Position numbers and translations under genes: made by a program. A model generated the notes under the pieces. That model searched no databases. It saw only the letters and a program-made list of their open reading frames with translations, and was not told the origin of the DNA. Below, in pieces: positions 21,673-32,795 of a DNA stretch of 64,000 nt (its first letter is position 1; each line of letters begins with the position of its first letter). Origin of the DNA: Riptortus pedestris (lineage: Eukaryota; Arthropoda; Insecta; Hemiptera; Alydidae); contig CM032230.1 in assembly GCA_019009955.1 (NCBI GenBank), positions 28,802,001 to 28,866,000 of the forward strand. The letters are read 5' to 3'.

Positions 21673-22916
21673 AAGGCTGAGTAAACTAACCAGATTTCCC
21701 CCGTGAACTTTTACAATAGGTAATTCGACATACTGGTAACACTTAACACGACCGTGAATAATAAGTGAATAAATACAAACGGTAATGAGAAATCTTTCAG
21801 GCAATTTTAATAACCTCCCTACTGAAAGCGCCTGAATCGTAAGTAAACAGGTCAGCCAACGTTTCTAAGCTGAAATGATAGGTAGAAATATTCTTCACCG
21901 AAAATAATTAAATTTATTGAAACCCATTTTCTATATCTAATACCGTAATTTATAATGAATCAGAATAAGTTTTATATATATCACTCAACCGTTAGTAATC
22001 CAAATACTAAAGATGGGAGGGGGGGGGGCAATCAAGAGAACGTATTTGCATATATGTCGTATAGTAAATGCCTCTAGAAAATAATGTCTGGTTTTTTAAG
22101 TTTCAAATAAAGTAGTTTACCACTTAAAACATATTTGCTTATGTGACTTGAGTAGGAGTGGGGATTTGCTGCAGGCTAAAAACTAAAAAATGCAAATATC
22201 TCAGTTAATATTCAACATAGCGAATACATTTTTTTGAGGTGCTCGATGATGAAGGAATTATTATCTCAGGTAAGAAAAAACGCCTCTTTCCTTCATTGTT
22301 CTTTATTCGTTGCGACAGAGCGCTTTCAGAGCATACGCTCCATCATCAGTGCCCTGCTCTTCACATCTGTGACTGTCTCAGGGAATCCTTGGCTCCTGTC
22401 ACATCATTGTGAAGAGTAGGGCATTGAGGATGGAGCGTATGCTCTGAAAGCGCTCTGTCGCAACGAATAAAGAATAGTGAAGGACAGAGGCGTTTTTTCT
22501 TACCTGAGATAGCGAATAAATGTATATAACAATATTTATAGAACATTCGATTAGCAAAATGATAGGCTCTATATAATTTTTCAATCCGACGTATAATAAC
22601 GGAGGTATTTTGAATCTCCACTAACCTCACCCCCCTCGTCCACTGGTCTGATGTCAGGCGTTAAAGAACTTGATATTTAGTTTTACATAAAATATTTGAA
22701 TATCGAGTTTGGGGGGGGGGAATTGCGACCGATAGAGTGGTAACAGACAAATATATATAATCTGAGTTGGTATTCTCTAAATATATATATAATTTTGAAC
22801 GGACCCCCTTTTCGTCATCTCCTGGGTTGGGTCGATGGACATTTGAGGAAATTATTCAAAAATTGCGTCATGAATACGACCTCAATAGCTCATTTCCCTT
22901 AAGAGAAATCTGCTAA
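21673..22916 (+). mobile_element. HINE-like element, C plus A modules, with nested insertion
   Basis: Diverged 5' end (GGCTGAGTAAACTAACCAGA), C module (ATACTGGTAACACTTAACAC), G-run near 22020, A-type interior, then a 279-bp foreign insertion (22230-22508). The core resumes at 22509 (ATAGCGAATAAATG) through a G-run at 22711-22720, which is a slipped C-run or homopolymer, to a small (TA)n, and ends GAGAAATCTGCTAA at 22916. Confidence 0.85.
22230..22508 (-). mobile_element. fold-back retroposon with 100-bp inverted arms
   Basis: Arms 22265-22365 and 22409-22508 are close inverted copies (CTCAGGTAAGAAAAAACGCC, then CGACAGAGCGCTTTCAGAGC and GCATACGCTCCATC), separated by 43 bp. The insertion is flanked by a 13-bp imperfect direct repeat, ATAGCGAATACAT (22217-22229) and ATAGCGAATAAAT (22509-22521). 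The left side begins with a T run, that is, a short poly(A) on the minus strand. Long target duplication plus an A-tail argues for LINE-driven retroposition of a hairpin-forming transcript, not a cut-and-paste MITE. It is younger than the HINE-like copy that holds it. Confidence 0.8.
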
Positions 22917-23334
22917 TAACGGAAACATTTAAGATTTAACCTCTTTTCTAAAACCCCTCCTTCAACATTCACTATTAAGAAGCATTTAGCTTTAACATGA
23001 GCATTTGTTATACAAAGTTTAAATATTCCGTTTGGTAACAAACAGACGAAAACTTCTAAATAGCTTATTTAATTTGTATTTTTAATTCCTAGATGTTTAT
23101 TCAATATATTTGAATAATATATTTGGCTTCAATAGCTGAATATGGATATTTACCTACAGCCCCAAAATAAAATTATTATTTTTTGTGACCCATCAACTTA
23201 TAATGTTATACATAACCTTTTATTTTCAAAGTGGTGTTCGCCAACAGTACCAATTTAATACTTAGTCTTGCGCCATACCATGATTTTATTGTATGTGTCT
23301 GCAGTATTAGATTGCATAACAACTTAAATAATAT
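22917..23334. other. unannotated sequence
   Basis: No feature supported. Confidence 0.3.
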
Positions 23335-23935
23335 TGTTGCGAAAATTAAATACAGAAGGATTAGCAGAGAGAGTCGCGTATTTGGGAAGTGCGATGTAGA
23401 TCAAAGAAGCCGACATAGGGTCTAGCTCCTACTAGTCCCTTCCAGTCCAGACGTCGAAGGGCCCAGCCTATTCCTCTTTGATGTATGCCGACGACCTATA
23501 TAAAGAACCGTCCAGCCGCGGGCTAGTCAGTTTTTTTCTGAAGTACTCATATGTGCGTTCGGTGCTACAGTGCGACTTAGTGCAGTGTGGTAAAGTGTTT
23601 TTATAAGAAGAAAAGTGTTGTGCCGTGACTGTAAGAACAGTTTAGTGCCGTGTTTAAGACAGTGCAGTGCCACGAAGTAAAAGACAGTGCAGTTGGCTGC
23701 TTTTGGTGTACTTCAGTGACCGTGAGTAAATTATTGGACTGTGTAATCTGAAAAACAGTGATGCTATCAGTGTATACTGTGAGCAGTAATTATGAATAAT
23801 TACCAAGCGTATTGAGCTTTTTTTAAATAAATTGTGCAGTGATAAAAACTGTGAAACTTCTGAGTGTTTAATTTTTCAATCCAAAAGAACTCTTATTAAC
23901 AACGTTTATTACTGGTTTTATAATAAAACGTAACA
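23335..23935 (+). mobile_element. LTR (solo or truncated LTR retrotransposon)
   Basis: Ends TGTTGCG (23335) and CGTAACA (23935) are short imperfect inverted termini of LTR type. Inside are a G+C-richer U3, a TATATAAAG box, a TCAGT initiator, a leader rich in GTGCAGTG words and AATAAAACGTAACA at the end. Length is about 601 bp. Immediately after comes ATACATAACTGGGTCTCGC, which might be a PBS region, but no gag or pol follows. The flanking tetranucleotides (ATAT and ATAC) are not an exact target duplication. A Ty3-like origin is an inference. Confidence 0.7.
23497..23531 (+). promoter_or_regulatory. TATA box plus TCAGT initiator in the LTR
   Basis: TATATAAAG at 23497-23505 and TCAGT at 23527-23531. 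The initiator A lies 32 bp from the first T of the TATA box, the arthropod pol II core-promoter spacing. This marks the likely U3/R boundary of the LTR. Confidence 0.72.
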
Positions 23936-23939
23936 ATAC

Positions 23940-24872
23940 ATAACTGGGTCTCGCAAGTGAATATGATAGCCAATCAGTACGGATGTACCAAGGAGTTCAA
24001 CACTTTTCACCCTAACAGTATCTTGAAGTATAAAGATGACATCCTTGAAAAGTCCCTCAACCATAACCTCAACGGATATCAATAGAGCTCAAACTGGAAT
24101 CCCATTTACAGATCATTATGTAGTTTTAAAAATTTTCACTCTGAAACCTACCTAACATTCAGGGTTCCTTCAAAAAAACTAAGATGCATCAGCCGATTAA
24201 GGGTTGGAATCCCTGAGCACATTAAACTATGCCATGGAAGCAAACCTCTATTTCTCAATGAAAACGATCTCTGCCCATTTTGTCGACAGTATATCAATGA
24301 CAATAGCCTACGCCACCTTCTCCTACACTGTTCAGCTCTCGAAGAAAACAGACAGAATATTTTAAAGCCATCCATCTCTGATTATCAATCAATACAAAAT
24401 ATTTTAAATATTAACGATGTCAATAAATTGAGTAGGCTTTATACGTTCATTATATGTAGCAGCTCTGAAAACGTTTGACTCCCTTAATGTAAATGAGTAA
24501 AGTCATACCATGAATAATTTGTTAATAAATTACTTTTTGTGAGTGTTTTTTTCTTATTTATTCTATTGTGCACATTTTCAAGGCTTGAACTTGTTATTTT
24601 AGCTGTTTAAAAAAATTGCAATGATAGAGATATTATTGAACAGTGTTACATTAATTTTACCGTTAGAATTAGTTAGATTAAATTAGATTATAATTATTGA
24701 AATTATACATATTAAAATTAAAAAATACATTAAATTCACTCATAAAATCTATGTCATTGTTTATTGTAAAAGCATTGTTATGGATTTGCCAGAGTCAAAA
24801 TGAAACAAAATATGTCTGTATTGTTATTATTTGTACAAAATGTATCTTTAACAAATAAATATCTATCTATCT
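23940..24872 (+). mobile_element. LINE (non-LTR retrotransposon) 3' fragment
   Basis: A C-terminal LINE coding remnant ends at 24478. It is followed by about 390 bp of A+T-rich 3' UTR and the tail AACAAATAAATATCTATCTA, ending near 24872 in a TATC repeat, as many LINE 3' ends do. The 5' part and the reverse-transcriptase core are missing. The LTR at 23335-23935 directly precedes it. Confidence 0.65.
23955..24478 (+). pseudogene. LINE ORF2 C-terminus with Cys/His finger
   Basis: The frame reads from about 23955 (VNMIANQYGCTKEFNT) to TAG at 24083-24085, then continues in the same frame to TGA at 24476-24478. The region after the stop holds LTFRVPSKKLRCISRLRVG, HIKLCHGSKPLFLNENDLCP, then C-x2-C-x10-H-x4-C (CPFCRQYINDNSLRHLLLHC). 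That finger is the hallmark of the C-terminal end of many non-LTR retrotransposon reverse transcriptases, located after the RT and thumb region. One nonsense codon and the loss of the RT core make this a relic. Clade assignment (Jockey/I/R1-like) is not possible from the fragment. Confidence 0.68.
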
Positions 24873-25500
24873 AACTATTTAAATAAAGGATTGTCCACAC
24901 ATTATAAATACTCCAGGATATACACCAAACTTGTGTTATATTTAGGTGATCCTGAATGATGTCCTATGTAGGTATTTGGTTTGATTGTGAAGTTGTGATT
25001 ACTATGTCATGTTACAATATGTGTTAAGTGGTGCTGTACATGGGGCTAATATTGAACTCAGAGGCACAACTTATCAGAGTTACACAGCACAATATTCAAC
25101 GTATTTTATTGATATTCGGACGGTATACACACCTTCAGTTTATTATTCATATTTTAAGTTTGTGTTTCTTATTTGAGCGACATTTTCAATTTATATACTG
25201 AAGATATGTTCCTGAAAAGAATGAAAAACAGTGATTACAGCCAATGGGAGTAAAAGCTAATGGGCAATTATTATTGATGCAATTTGTCATATTTGGAGAG
25301 AAGAGTTTTAAGTCGGCTGCTGCGTGAAGTACTGGATAAGATATTCAGGATAACCAGGTGTAATAACAACCAGGAAAGATAGTGTTTCAAATTCAGTAAC
25401 CAACTAAATTATGTATAAAATATAGAAAACTGCAAAACAATTATTGCTCTCCTTAAACCTCTGATAAAATAACATTTTTGTGGTACTCAGAACTTTCTTT
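24873..25500. other. unannotated sequence
   Basis: No feature supported. Confidence 0.3.
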
Positions 25501-26165
<665 letters not shown>

Positions 26166-26189
26166 TAATCAATGAATATTTTGCGGTCT

Positions 26190-26598
26190 TGAATCAAAAA
26201 TATTTATTTCTTCTTCGCCATACTCTACATTTAACTGTTTCATTCTACACTAAAGATCGTATTAGTTAGTGGATGAAATGGGGGGGGGGTGTCTTAGAGG
26301 GGGATTTTTAAAATTGTAGATATTGCCATTATTATGAGTCGTATCGCAAAATGTTATAGACCCAATCTTGTTAAGCTATTGATGCTGTACAATTGTTGTT
26401 CTAAACAATTTTTCTTAACTCAAGTAATAATCGAGTTATTCCTAATTTCTTGTTTTCAACTTTCAATATAACCCCCTCCCCTACAACCCTTTTACTCATA
26501 GGTTTTTTTACAAATAAATAGAGAATGAGAGCAGATGTGTGTTATATTAGCACGTGGGAATTCTAGTTAGTTTACGCAGCCTCTGCGTGAGAGAATTT
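26190..26598 (-). mobile_element. HINE-like element, D type, 3' end missing
   Basis: Contains ACTAAAGATCGTATTAGTTA, a G-run at 26280-26290, CCAATCTTGTTAAGC, and the 5' end GGGAATTCTAGTTAGTTTAC then CTCTGCGTGAGAGAA at 26598. The module between core and 5' end differs from A, B and C and is shared with fragments at 11.33 and 43.6 kb. Confidence 0.68.
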
Positions 26599-27402
26599 TT
26601 GTTCGTTAACCTTATTTTTCATGTACAAAGTCAAAATGATTTCTACAAACCAAGTATGGCCTAACTGAATCTATGAGAAATATTTAATGCTTGAGATCGC
26701 TTTAATAGTTTCAGAACTAAAAATAAAATGGAAATTGTATAACGCCAATCAGAATATGTTAATAATTTAAATGATATTTTAGTTTCTAACAAGTACTTCT
26801 CGTATATGAGACTACAAAAGGTCAAGTTCACCTTGATTAAGCCACTGCATCTTTGCCATATTTAATTATGTATCCCCTGCTGCTGTGATAAAGGAAAATG
26901 ACGTATCTATGTTTGGCCAGGTTGCCTTCAAGTTGCCCCGTTAGATGCCGGCACCGGGTAATTAATTCATGAGACCAAGTACCCGGTGTTGGTGAATTCT
27001 TAATTAGCTTCAACAAGTAAACTCAGGAGCTGAGAAATTTCGAACTAGTTCAAAGAACAGAGAAAATCCGCCACGGAAACGTGAATAACTCCCATTATCT
27101 TCAGAGATAAGCATTCACAAATTATTCGGGATGTTGTTGGATTTTGAAGAAAAAAAGTTAACCCTCATAAAAGAATACCAAGTTAATCGACAATTCTGCA
27201 CTTAAAAATGTTTTGTACCTACACTTGTTTATAACTGCACTACTTCACAATCATCACTATTTGTTTTATAACTATGCTTATAACCTTTCACAACCATGCT
27301 TATAACCTACCAACAACATACCATAATCTTCACAATATCCTAATTTTGTTCATATTCTGGTTAGATCTGATCATGTATTACACGATTACAGAAAAAAATT
27401 AA
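26599..27402. other. unannotated sequence with a short hairpin
   Basis: Only a short inverted repeat is notable: CACCGGGTA (26952) and TACCCGGTG (about 26981-26989) with a 20-bp loop. Function unknown. Confidence 0.4.
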
Positions 27403-27532
27403 TATTACACTCGTGACGAAAGTAGAATTTACAACTCTCGTGAAATTACCACACTCGCTTCGCTCGTGAGGGTAAACGTTTCACTCGAGTTGTAAAATGA
27501 GCTACTTTCGTCACTTGTATAATAAATAACTA
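27403..27532. mobile_element. fold-back MITE, about 130 bp
   Basis: Left arm TATTACACTCGTGACGAAAG then TTTACAACTC then GTGAAATTACC; right arm reverse-complementary (GGTAAACGTTTCACTCGAGT, TTGTAAAATGAGCTACTTTC, GTCACTTGTATAATA). The centre ACTCGCTTCGCTCGTGAG is itself a stem-loop. The whole unit is one long imperfect hairpin. Superfamily and target duplication are unclear. Confidence 0.72.
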
Positions 27533-27637
27533 TTTCCTCTCTCAGCTTAGAAAATCATAGGCTATTGCTTTTAATAAATTTAGGTGTTTTGAAAATTAAA
27601 TATGGGGACTGAGCCATGCGGAAATATGAGTCTTTAA

Positions 27638-28757
27638 CCCTAGAGTCGTCACCTGCTTTTCAGTTATATTGTCCGTCACGTCGGGTCATTATGACCCGAG
27701 TTAAAAAAAAATTAATGAGGTGTAAAAGTTATCATTACAAAATACCATTGAATTTTTTTTAATAAGATATGTTTATTTTTTTAATATGTAACCAAAAATT
27801 GGAATAAAACAAAACTTAAATCTATAAAACATATTTACAAATAATTTACTTAGTCACCTCGGGCCGCGTGTGACCCACTGCAAAAGTATCCCTAGAACAT
27901 ATAAAGATTAATGTATCACTTTTTCAAAATACAAAACCATTAAAATATATTTTTTGCGTAAAGGAAAAAATTAATTAAATGAGCAAACAATTATATTAGT
28001 GACAAATAAGATGTGAAGACTTATGGTCAATCGATTTCATCGATTTTTTGAGATGCAATCAAAGTCAAATATTATTTGAAACATGATTATGTTATTTGTC
28101 ATTTTTACATTGATCACAAATATTAAATAAATGATTTCTACAAATATTATAATTACATTCACAGCAAAACCCAAAGTATTTCGTGTCTTTGGTGCTACGA
28201 CAGATATAGCACCTCTTTTGTTTTTGGGATTTGGAGTTAGTGTTAGGCGCATCAAGAGAAAGTACAGCAATACCATTTTCTTCTACATAAAATTTTATTT
28301 TAGTTTTTAGAGGTTTCTGAATAACGGAGCACTGAGAGCGCTTGATAATAGAGAATTATATCAAATGGTGAACCAAATTGCTTAGGAAAATTCTCCTTTC
28401 TAGCTAAAAATCGATTACATCATCAGTGAAAAACAGCGAAAATGAGGATATTATTATTTTCTGTTCACCTCGCAATTCCAATCACCTCAGGTCAAACCTC
28501 TGAGACACTAATTACAAAATAAGTCACCTCGGGTCAATCTTCAAAAGTACCACTTACACAAATTGTCACCTCGGGTCAAAATGAGCTTTTAGATGGGAAA
28601 TACTCACCTTTACGCCTCGTGGCCACTGCCAACTTAATCAGAATATCAAAAAAATCAAAGTGTAAAAACCTCAATTGAATATCCTTACTAAATAATTAAG
28701 AAATCAACTTTTTAAAAACAACTCGGGTATTAATGCCCCGAGGTGACGACTCTAGGG
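27638..28757 (-). mobile_element. piggyBac-type transposon, internally deleted
   Basis: Ends CCCTAGAGTCGTCACC (27638) and GGTGACGACTCTAGGG (28757) are perfect 16-bp inverted repeats. They are flanked by TTAA at 27634-27637 and 28758-28761, the piggyBac target. Subterminal copies of TCACCTCGGGTCA recur on both sides (about 27853, 28482, 28523, 28565, and inverted near 28735). A palindrome CGGGTCATTATGACCCG lies by the left end. A transposase C-terminus remains on the minus strand. Length is 1,120 bp, about half of an autonomous element. Confidence 0.92.
28092..28355 (-). pseudogene. piggyBac transposase C-terminal Cys-rich domain
   Basis: Eighty-eight codons open from 28355 down to TAA at 28092-28094. 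The order is KFYVEENGIAVLSLDAPNTN, a basic linker KSQKQKR, then CYIC, FCCEC, C-x3-H (ICRNH) and C-x2-C (ICDQC), ending in KNDK. This Cys/His array is the C-terminal RING-like cysteine-rich domain of piggyBac transposases, which binds the subterminal repeats and the end. The DDBD/DDD catalytic domain is absent, consistent with an internal deletion that kept the tail. A stop (TAA) lies in frame just upstream. Confidence 0.8.
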
Positions 28758-28870
28758 TTAAGTGTCTTTGTATGTCTTGAGTCAGTCTACATTCATAAAT
28801 CAGGTGGGTGAATGTCTGTTCAGTGTAACTGTCGCATTTACAAGTATTTGAGTCAGTAAGTTTGAATCTG

Positions 28871-28906
28871 TGTAAGTAAGAGTTTCCAGTCTTACTTACA
28901 CAGATT
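28871..28906. repeat. perfect 14-bp inverted repeat (hairpin)
   Basis: CTGTGTAAGTAAGA and TCTTACTTACACAG around an 8-bp loop. It lies in unassigned sequence between the piggyBac element and the next HINE-like copy. Confidence 0.7.
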
Positions 28907-29045
28907 TCCGTGCCCAGTTAGTATTTGTGTTAGATAAAATGAATGTTGGGATAGTGAGATATTGGTTTCTAAAACAGGGATATATAATTTTAGATGTAAT
29001 CCTTTATCTGTTTGAGTCCATAGCTTTTGGTACAAGCTAATACTT

Positions 29046-29170
29046 TTAGCATATTTCCCTTAAGGGAAATCAGCTATTGAGGTTGTACTCATGATGGAAT
29101 TTTCGAAATTTTTCTTCAAATGTCCATCGATCCTACCTAGTAGATGACGAAAATGAGGTCCGTTCAAAAC

Positions 29171-29203
<33 letters not shown>
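29046..29203 (-). mobile_element. HINE-like element (B type), 3' segment, left of a nested element
   Basis: Minus-strand 3' hairpin TTTCCCTTAAGGGAAATCAG and the conserved 3' segment to CGTTCAAAAC, ending in (TA)n at 29174-29203. It continues at 30526 after the inserted Helitron-like element. Confidence 0.9.
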
Positions 29204-29210
<7 letters not shown>

Positions 29211-30525
29211 TGTAACCTCTGTCTGTACATTGATTTGTTTCTCGAAATTTCACGATAACTTTTCGTTTCACATGTCATAGACACCATAATTGCATTTTGT
29301 TTCTTTCGTGTATGTTTGTTTATATGGTTGTTACCTTTTCATGCCCAAACTACTGAACCGAATTTTATGAAACTTGGTATGCATATCACTAATAACCCAA
29401 CTTTGACTATAGGTAATACTAATATCCTCTGAGACGACCAGGAATGGGGGTTATAAGGAAGGCCTGAGATTAAAAATAGCGATATTTCGTTTTCTATTGG
29501 TTTTTCGGCAAATATGAACATAACAAAAGTTGTTTATTTTGTTATTTGGAGTAATTTTAGTTAAGTACACTTTTGTTGTATACCGAATTATAAACGAGAT
29601 ATACGCTAAAACCTATAGCGGAAGTGAATAATTTTATTTGGCACAAAAGACCCAACCGAAATAAATAAAACTCGGTATGTGTATTAGCACTAACGCTTTC
29701 ATTATAATAAGCCATACCGACATTTCTAGGGACGGGCAGGAGTGGGGGTTGTAAGGGAGGCCTGAATTTAAAAATAGCGGTATTTCGTTTTCTATTCGTT
29801 TTTAGGCAAATATGTACATAACAAAAATAGTTTATTTTTTTATTTAGAGTAACTTCAGTGATATTTATTTTTGTCATTTAACAAAGTATAAACGAGATAT
29901 ACACTATAAACTAAAGCGGGAGTCAACTATTTCATTGGGTGCTAACGATTGAACCGAACTTAACAAAACTCGGTATGTCAATTAGCATTAATTCTTCCAT
30001 GATTATAAGCTATATTAAAATGTTTAGGTTAGAACGGGAGTGGGGGTTATAAGGGAGGCCTGAAATAAAAATTGGCGATATTTCTTTGTCTATTTGTTTT
30101 TCGACAAACATGCACATAACAAAAGTTGTTTACTTTGTTATATAGATAAGGTTTTGTTTTATACATTTCTCCAGGAAGAATGTGTGGACCAAGTAATTTT
30201 CGTAGAAATATTGATGTGGTCAACAATTCATTCCAATTTGAACTATCAGGTTCCTCACCTGGAAAAATTAATTCAAATCTATGTTAATATTTTGTCCTTA
30301 ATACCTGAGATCTATGCATATGCACAGGAGACAGGAAATATGACAATTTGGAGGACAGTGAAGACTTGGATAAAAATTTAATTTTATTTTTAAAAAATGC
30401 CAACAACGGGTATTCACCCTAAACACTAAGACGGGTAAATGTCAAAATATTGTGCAAAGTAAAGCCTTGCCAAAAAAAATACCATCACTATTCAGCCTCA
30501 AATCAATTCCCGGGTGAAAAGCTAG
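29204..30525 (+). mobile_element. Helitron-like element with three about 297-bp tandem repeats
   Basis: The inserted block splits a HINE-like (TA)n. Its 3' end reads TTCAGCCTC, AATTCCCGGGTGAAAAGCTAG|T: a short C/G hairpin followed by CTAG with the next base T, the canonical Helitron 3' end, and A|T insertion sites are abundant in (TA)n. The 5' TC could not be placed exactly (candidates near 29217). The interior is three tandem units marked by ACCGAA, CTCGGTATG, GGGGGTTATAAGG, AGGCCTGA, TATTTCGTTTTCTATT, and CATAACAAAA-GTTGTTTA. No Rep/helicase is encoded. Short frames at 29339-29877 (minus) and 30094-30381 (plus) are by-products of the repeats. Confidence 0.72.
29340..30140. repeat. three-unit tandem repeat, period about 297 bp
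   Basis: Landmarks recur at fixed distances: the GGTATG block at about 29377, 29674 and 29971; the GGGTTATAAGG block at about 29448, 29744 and 30044; the TTTATTTTGTTA-like block at about 29531, 29829 and 30126. Units are imperfect, with small indels. Such arrays are known inside some Helitrons. Confidence 0.82.
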
Positions 30526-30987
30526 TATATATATATATATATATGTCTGTTAATACTCTAGCGATCTTAATTTTTGTTTAATCGTTACCAAACTCGATAT
30601 TTAATCGTGTTATGTAAAAAGAAAGATCAAGTTCGTCAATGACTGAAATCAGACTAGAGGGAAAGGGGGATTAGTGGGAGAGGATTTTCGAAAATTCGAA
30701 ATATCTCTATTACTATACGTCGGATCAAACAATTGTACAGAATTAATCTTATTGCAAATTAAATTAACTATAAATATTGTCATATACATTTATTCTCTAT
30801 CTTGAATATTAACCGAGATATTTGCATTTTTATTGGATCATGGCAGCTACCAGACGAAGTGACTTTCCCGCCAAAAGCTAGTTCGGCCGTTTCATTAACT
30901 GCTCGGCTCTCGTGAAATTTCTCTATTGTGTAACTTCACATGGGAAATCTGCTTAGTTTACGCAGCCCCTGCGTGACGGACTTTTTT
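30526..30987 (-). mobile_element. HINE-like element (B type), 5' segment, right of a nested element
   Basis: Continues from (TA)n at 30526-30544 with TGTCTGTTAATACTCTAGCG, the core, the B module (AAAGCTAGTTCGGCCGTTTC), CATGGGAAATCTGCTTAGTT and CCCCTGCGTGACGGACTTTT, ending at 30987. Together with 29046-29203 it makes one full copy of about 620 bp. Confidence 0.9.
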
Positions 30988-31912
30988 TCTCTTAGTTATG
31001 ACTTCAACACAATTGGAGTAATTTTATTGTAAATTGCCTACTTTTAGAGACACTTTTGTTACTATTTCATTGCCGATAATTCCTGCATGTGTCTTATATC
31101 TGTAGATATATTACCTCCCAGTGGCACTACCAACCAAATTATGAAAAATTATGAAGTCTATTGCTAGTTTTTTTTTTGTAACCAACTACGAATGTTGTTT
31201 GCTCATTTGGGCTAGTAGCTGTGCTTAAGGAGTATAACATTCCTGAAATTAAAATCATTCAGACAGGAAACGACCTACTATGAAGCTAAAGACACGTGTG
31301 CGCGCAAACACACACAAACAAACACGCTGCAAAGGATATTACGAGTGCAATAAGTGGAATAGTGAGACGATAGAGCCAAAGGCAAAAGGAGCACACAGAC
31401 GTGATAAGACTGAAAAGATTTTATTTGAGCAATATCGATTGTCTGAATGGGAGCTGCTCAAATAAAAACTAATGAATGACGTTACATTACGTCATAGATA
31501 TTGAAGTCACTCAATACTTGTAAAACCTTAATCAAAGTATTCTCTCAATAAGCTGTAGATTTGATTTTATTATATTCCAAATAAAATCCCTCTTTGCTGT
31601 TTTCAGAAAGTATTTAAGTATTTTCCTCAACCTCTTTTCTCTATATTTGATTAAAATTATCAAGTATTATATTTGCTTCACTTATTTTATAATCCAGAGC
31701 CTTTCAATTGAAAATGAATGGGCTACCAATCAATAAAAAATTATCTAACTGTATTATTATTATTTGTTTATAAGTCCTGAAAACATTAGTTATTCCCATC
31801 ACTTTCGAATTTCCCTAAGTCAATTTCTATTTATGAAAATGATGCATATATTGCCAAGTGTGCCACTTTTTAAAAAATAATAGAACCTGGTGATATCTTT
31901 CCTTCAATCATT
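30988..31912. other. unannotated sequence
   Basis: No feature supported. A small frame at 31280-31465 is A-rich and lacks a domain. Confidence 0.3.
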
Positions 31913-32714
31913 TTAGTAGATTTCCCTTCAGGGAAATCAGCTATTGAGGTCTTACTCATGACGCGATTTTCGAAAAATTTCTTCAAATGTCCATCGATCC
32001 TACACAGGAGATGACGAAAATGAGGTTCGTTCAAAATTATGTATATATTTGTCTGTTAACGCTCTAGCGGTCGCAATTTGTGTTTGATCGGTACGAAACT
32101 CGATTTTTAACCGTTTTATGTAAAAAGACAGATCAAGTTCGTTAATGGCTGAAATCGGACCAGAGGGAGGGGGGTTTTAGAGGAGGGAATTTTTAAAAAT
32201 TAAAAATATATCCGTTATTATGCATCGGATCGAAAAAATGTATAGAATCAATCGTATTGGAAATGAAATTTACTATAAATATTGTTATATACATTTATTC
32301 TCTATATTGAATATTAACCGAGGTATTTGCATTTTTATGAAGTATGTGGAACACGTGGTCGGGTATCGTTCGGATTAGTTCGGCCATTTTCGTAACTGTT
32401 CGGGTCTGGCGGAAGCCTCTTCTAACCTTATCTTACCTTCGTTACTTTGTGAGATTTATGCAAATACGTTCTGTTCGTCCGCCCCCTTCTTTAGTTTTTT
32501 GAACTATTAAAATTTGAGTTATTAAAATATAAATTATTCTTACAATTCAGAAGCCGTTCCAGTTAGGAATTTATTAAAATTAACAGAATGATTTCTTATT
32601 GCCGTTTGTATTTACTCATGGTGGTGTTGTGTTACCAGTATGCAGATCTCTCTATTGCTAAACTTCAGATGGGAAATCAGCTTAGTTTACGCAGCCCCTG
32701 CGTGACGGACTTTT
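31913..32714 (-). mobile_element. HINE-like element, C type, full length
   Basis: Minus-strand 3' end TTTAGTAGATTTCCCTTCAG; little (TA)n; G-run at about 32168; 5' module C (CTTACCTTCGTTACTTTGTG, ACTCATGGTGGTGTTGTGTT, CCAGTATGCAG); AGATGGGAAATCAGC; and CCCCTGCGTGACGGACTTTT ending at 32714. Confidence 0.9.
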
Positions 32715-32795
32715 TTAACCTAGTAATGAATTGGCTGTAGACACGGTGTAATGGAACAAATAAAAGAAAAACCATGAGAACTAGAGATTATTCTT

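Noticed and set aside
27601..27637. Possible LINE coding sequence interrupted by the piggyBac element (joining across TTAA)
   Set aside because: The joined frame is only about 25 codons with no defining motif.
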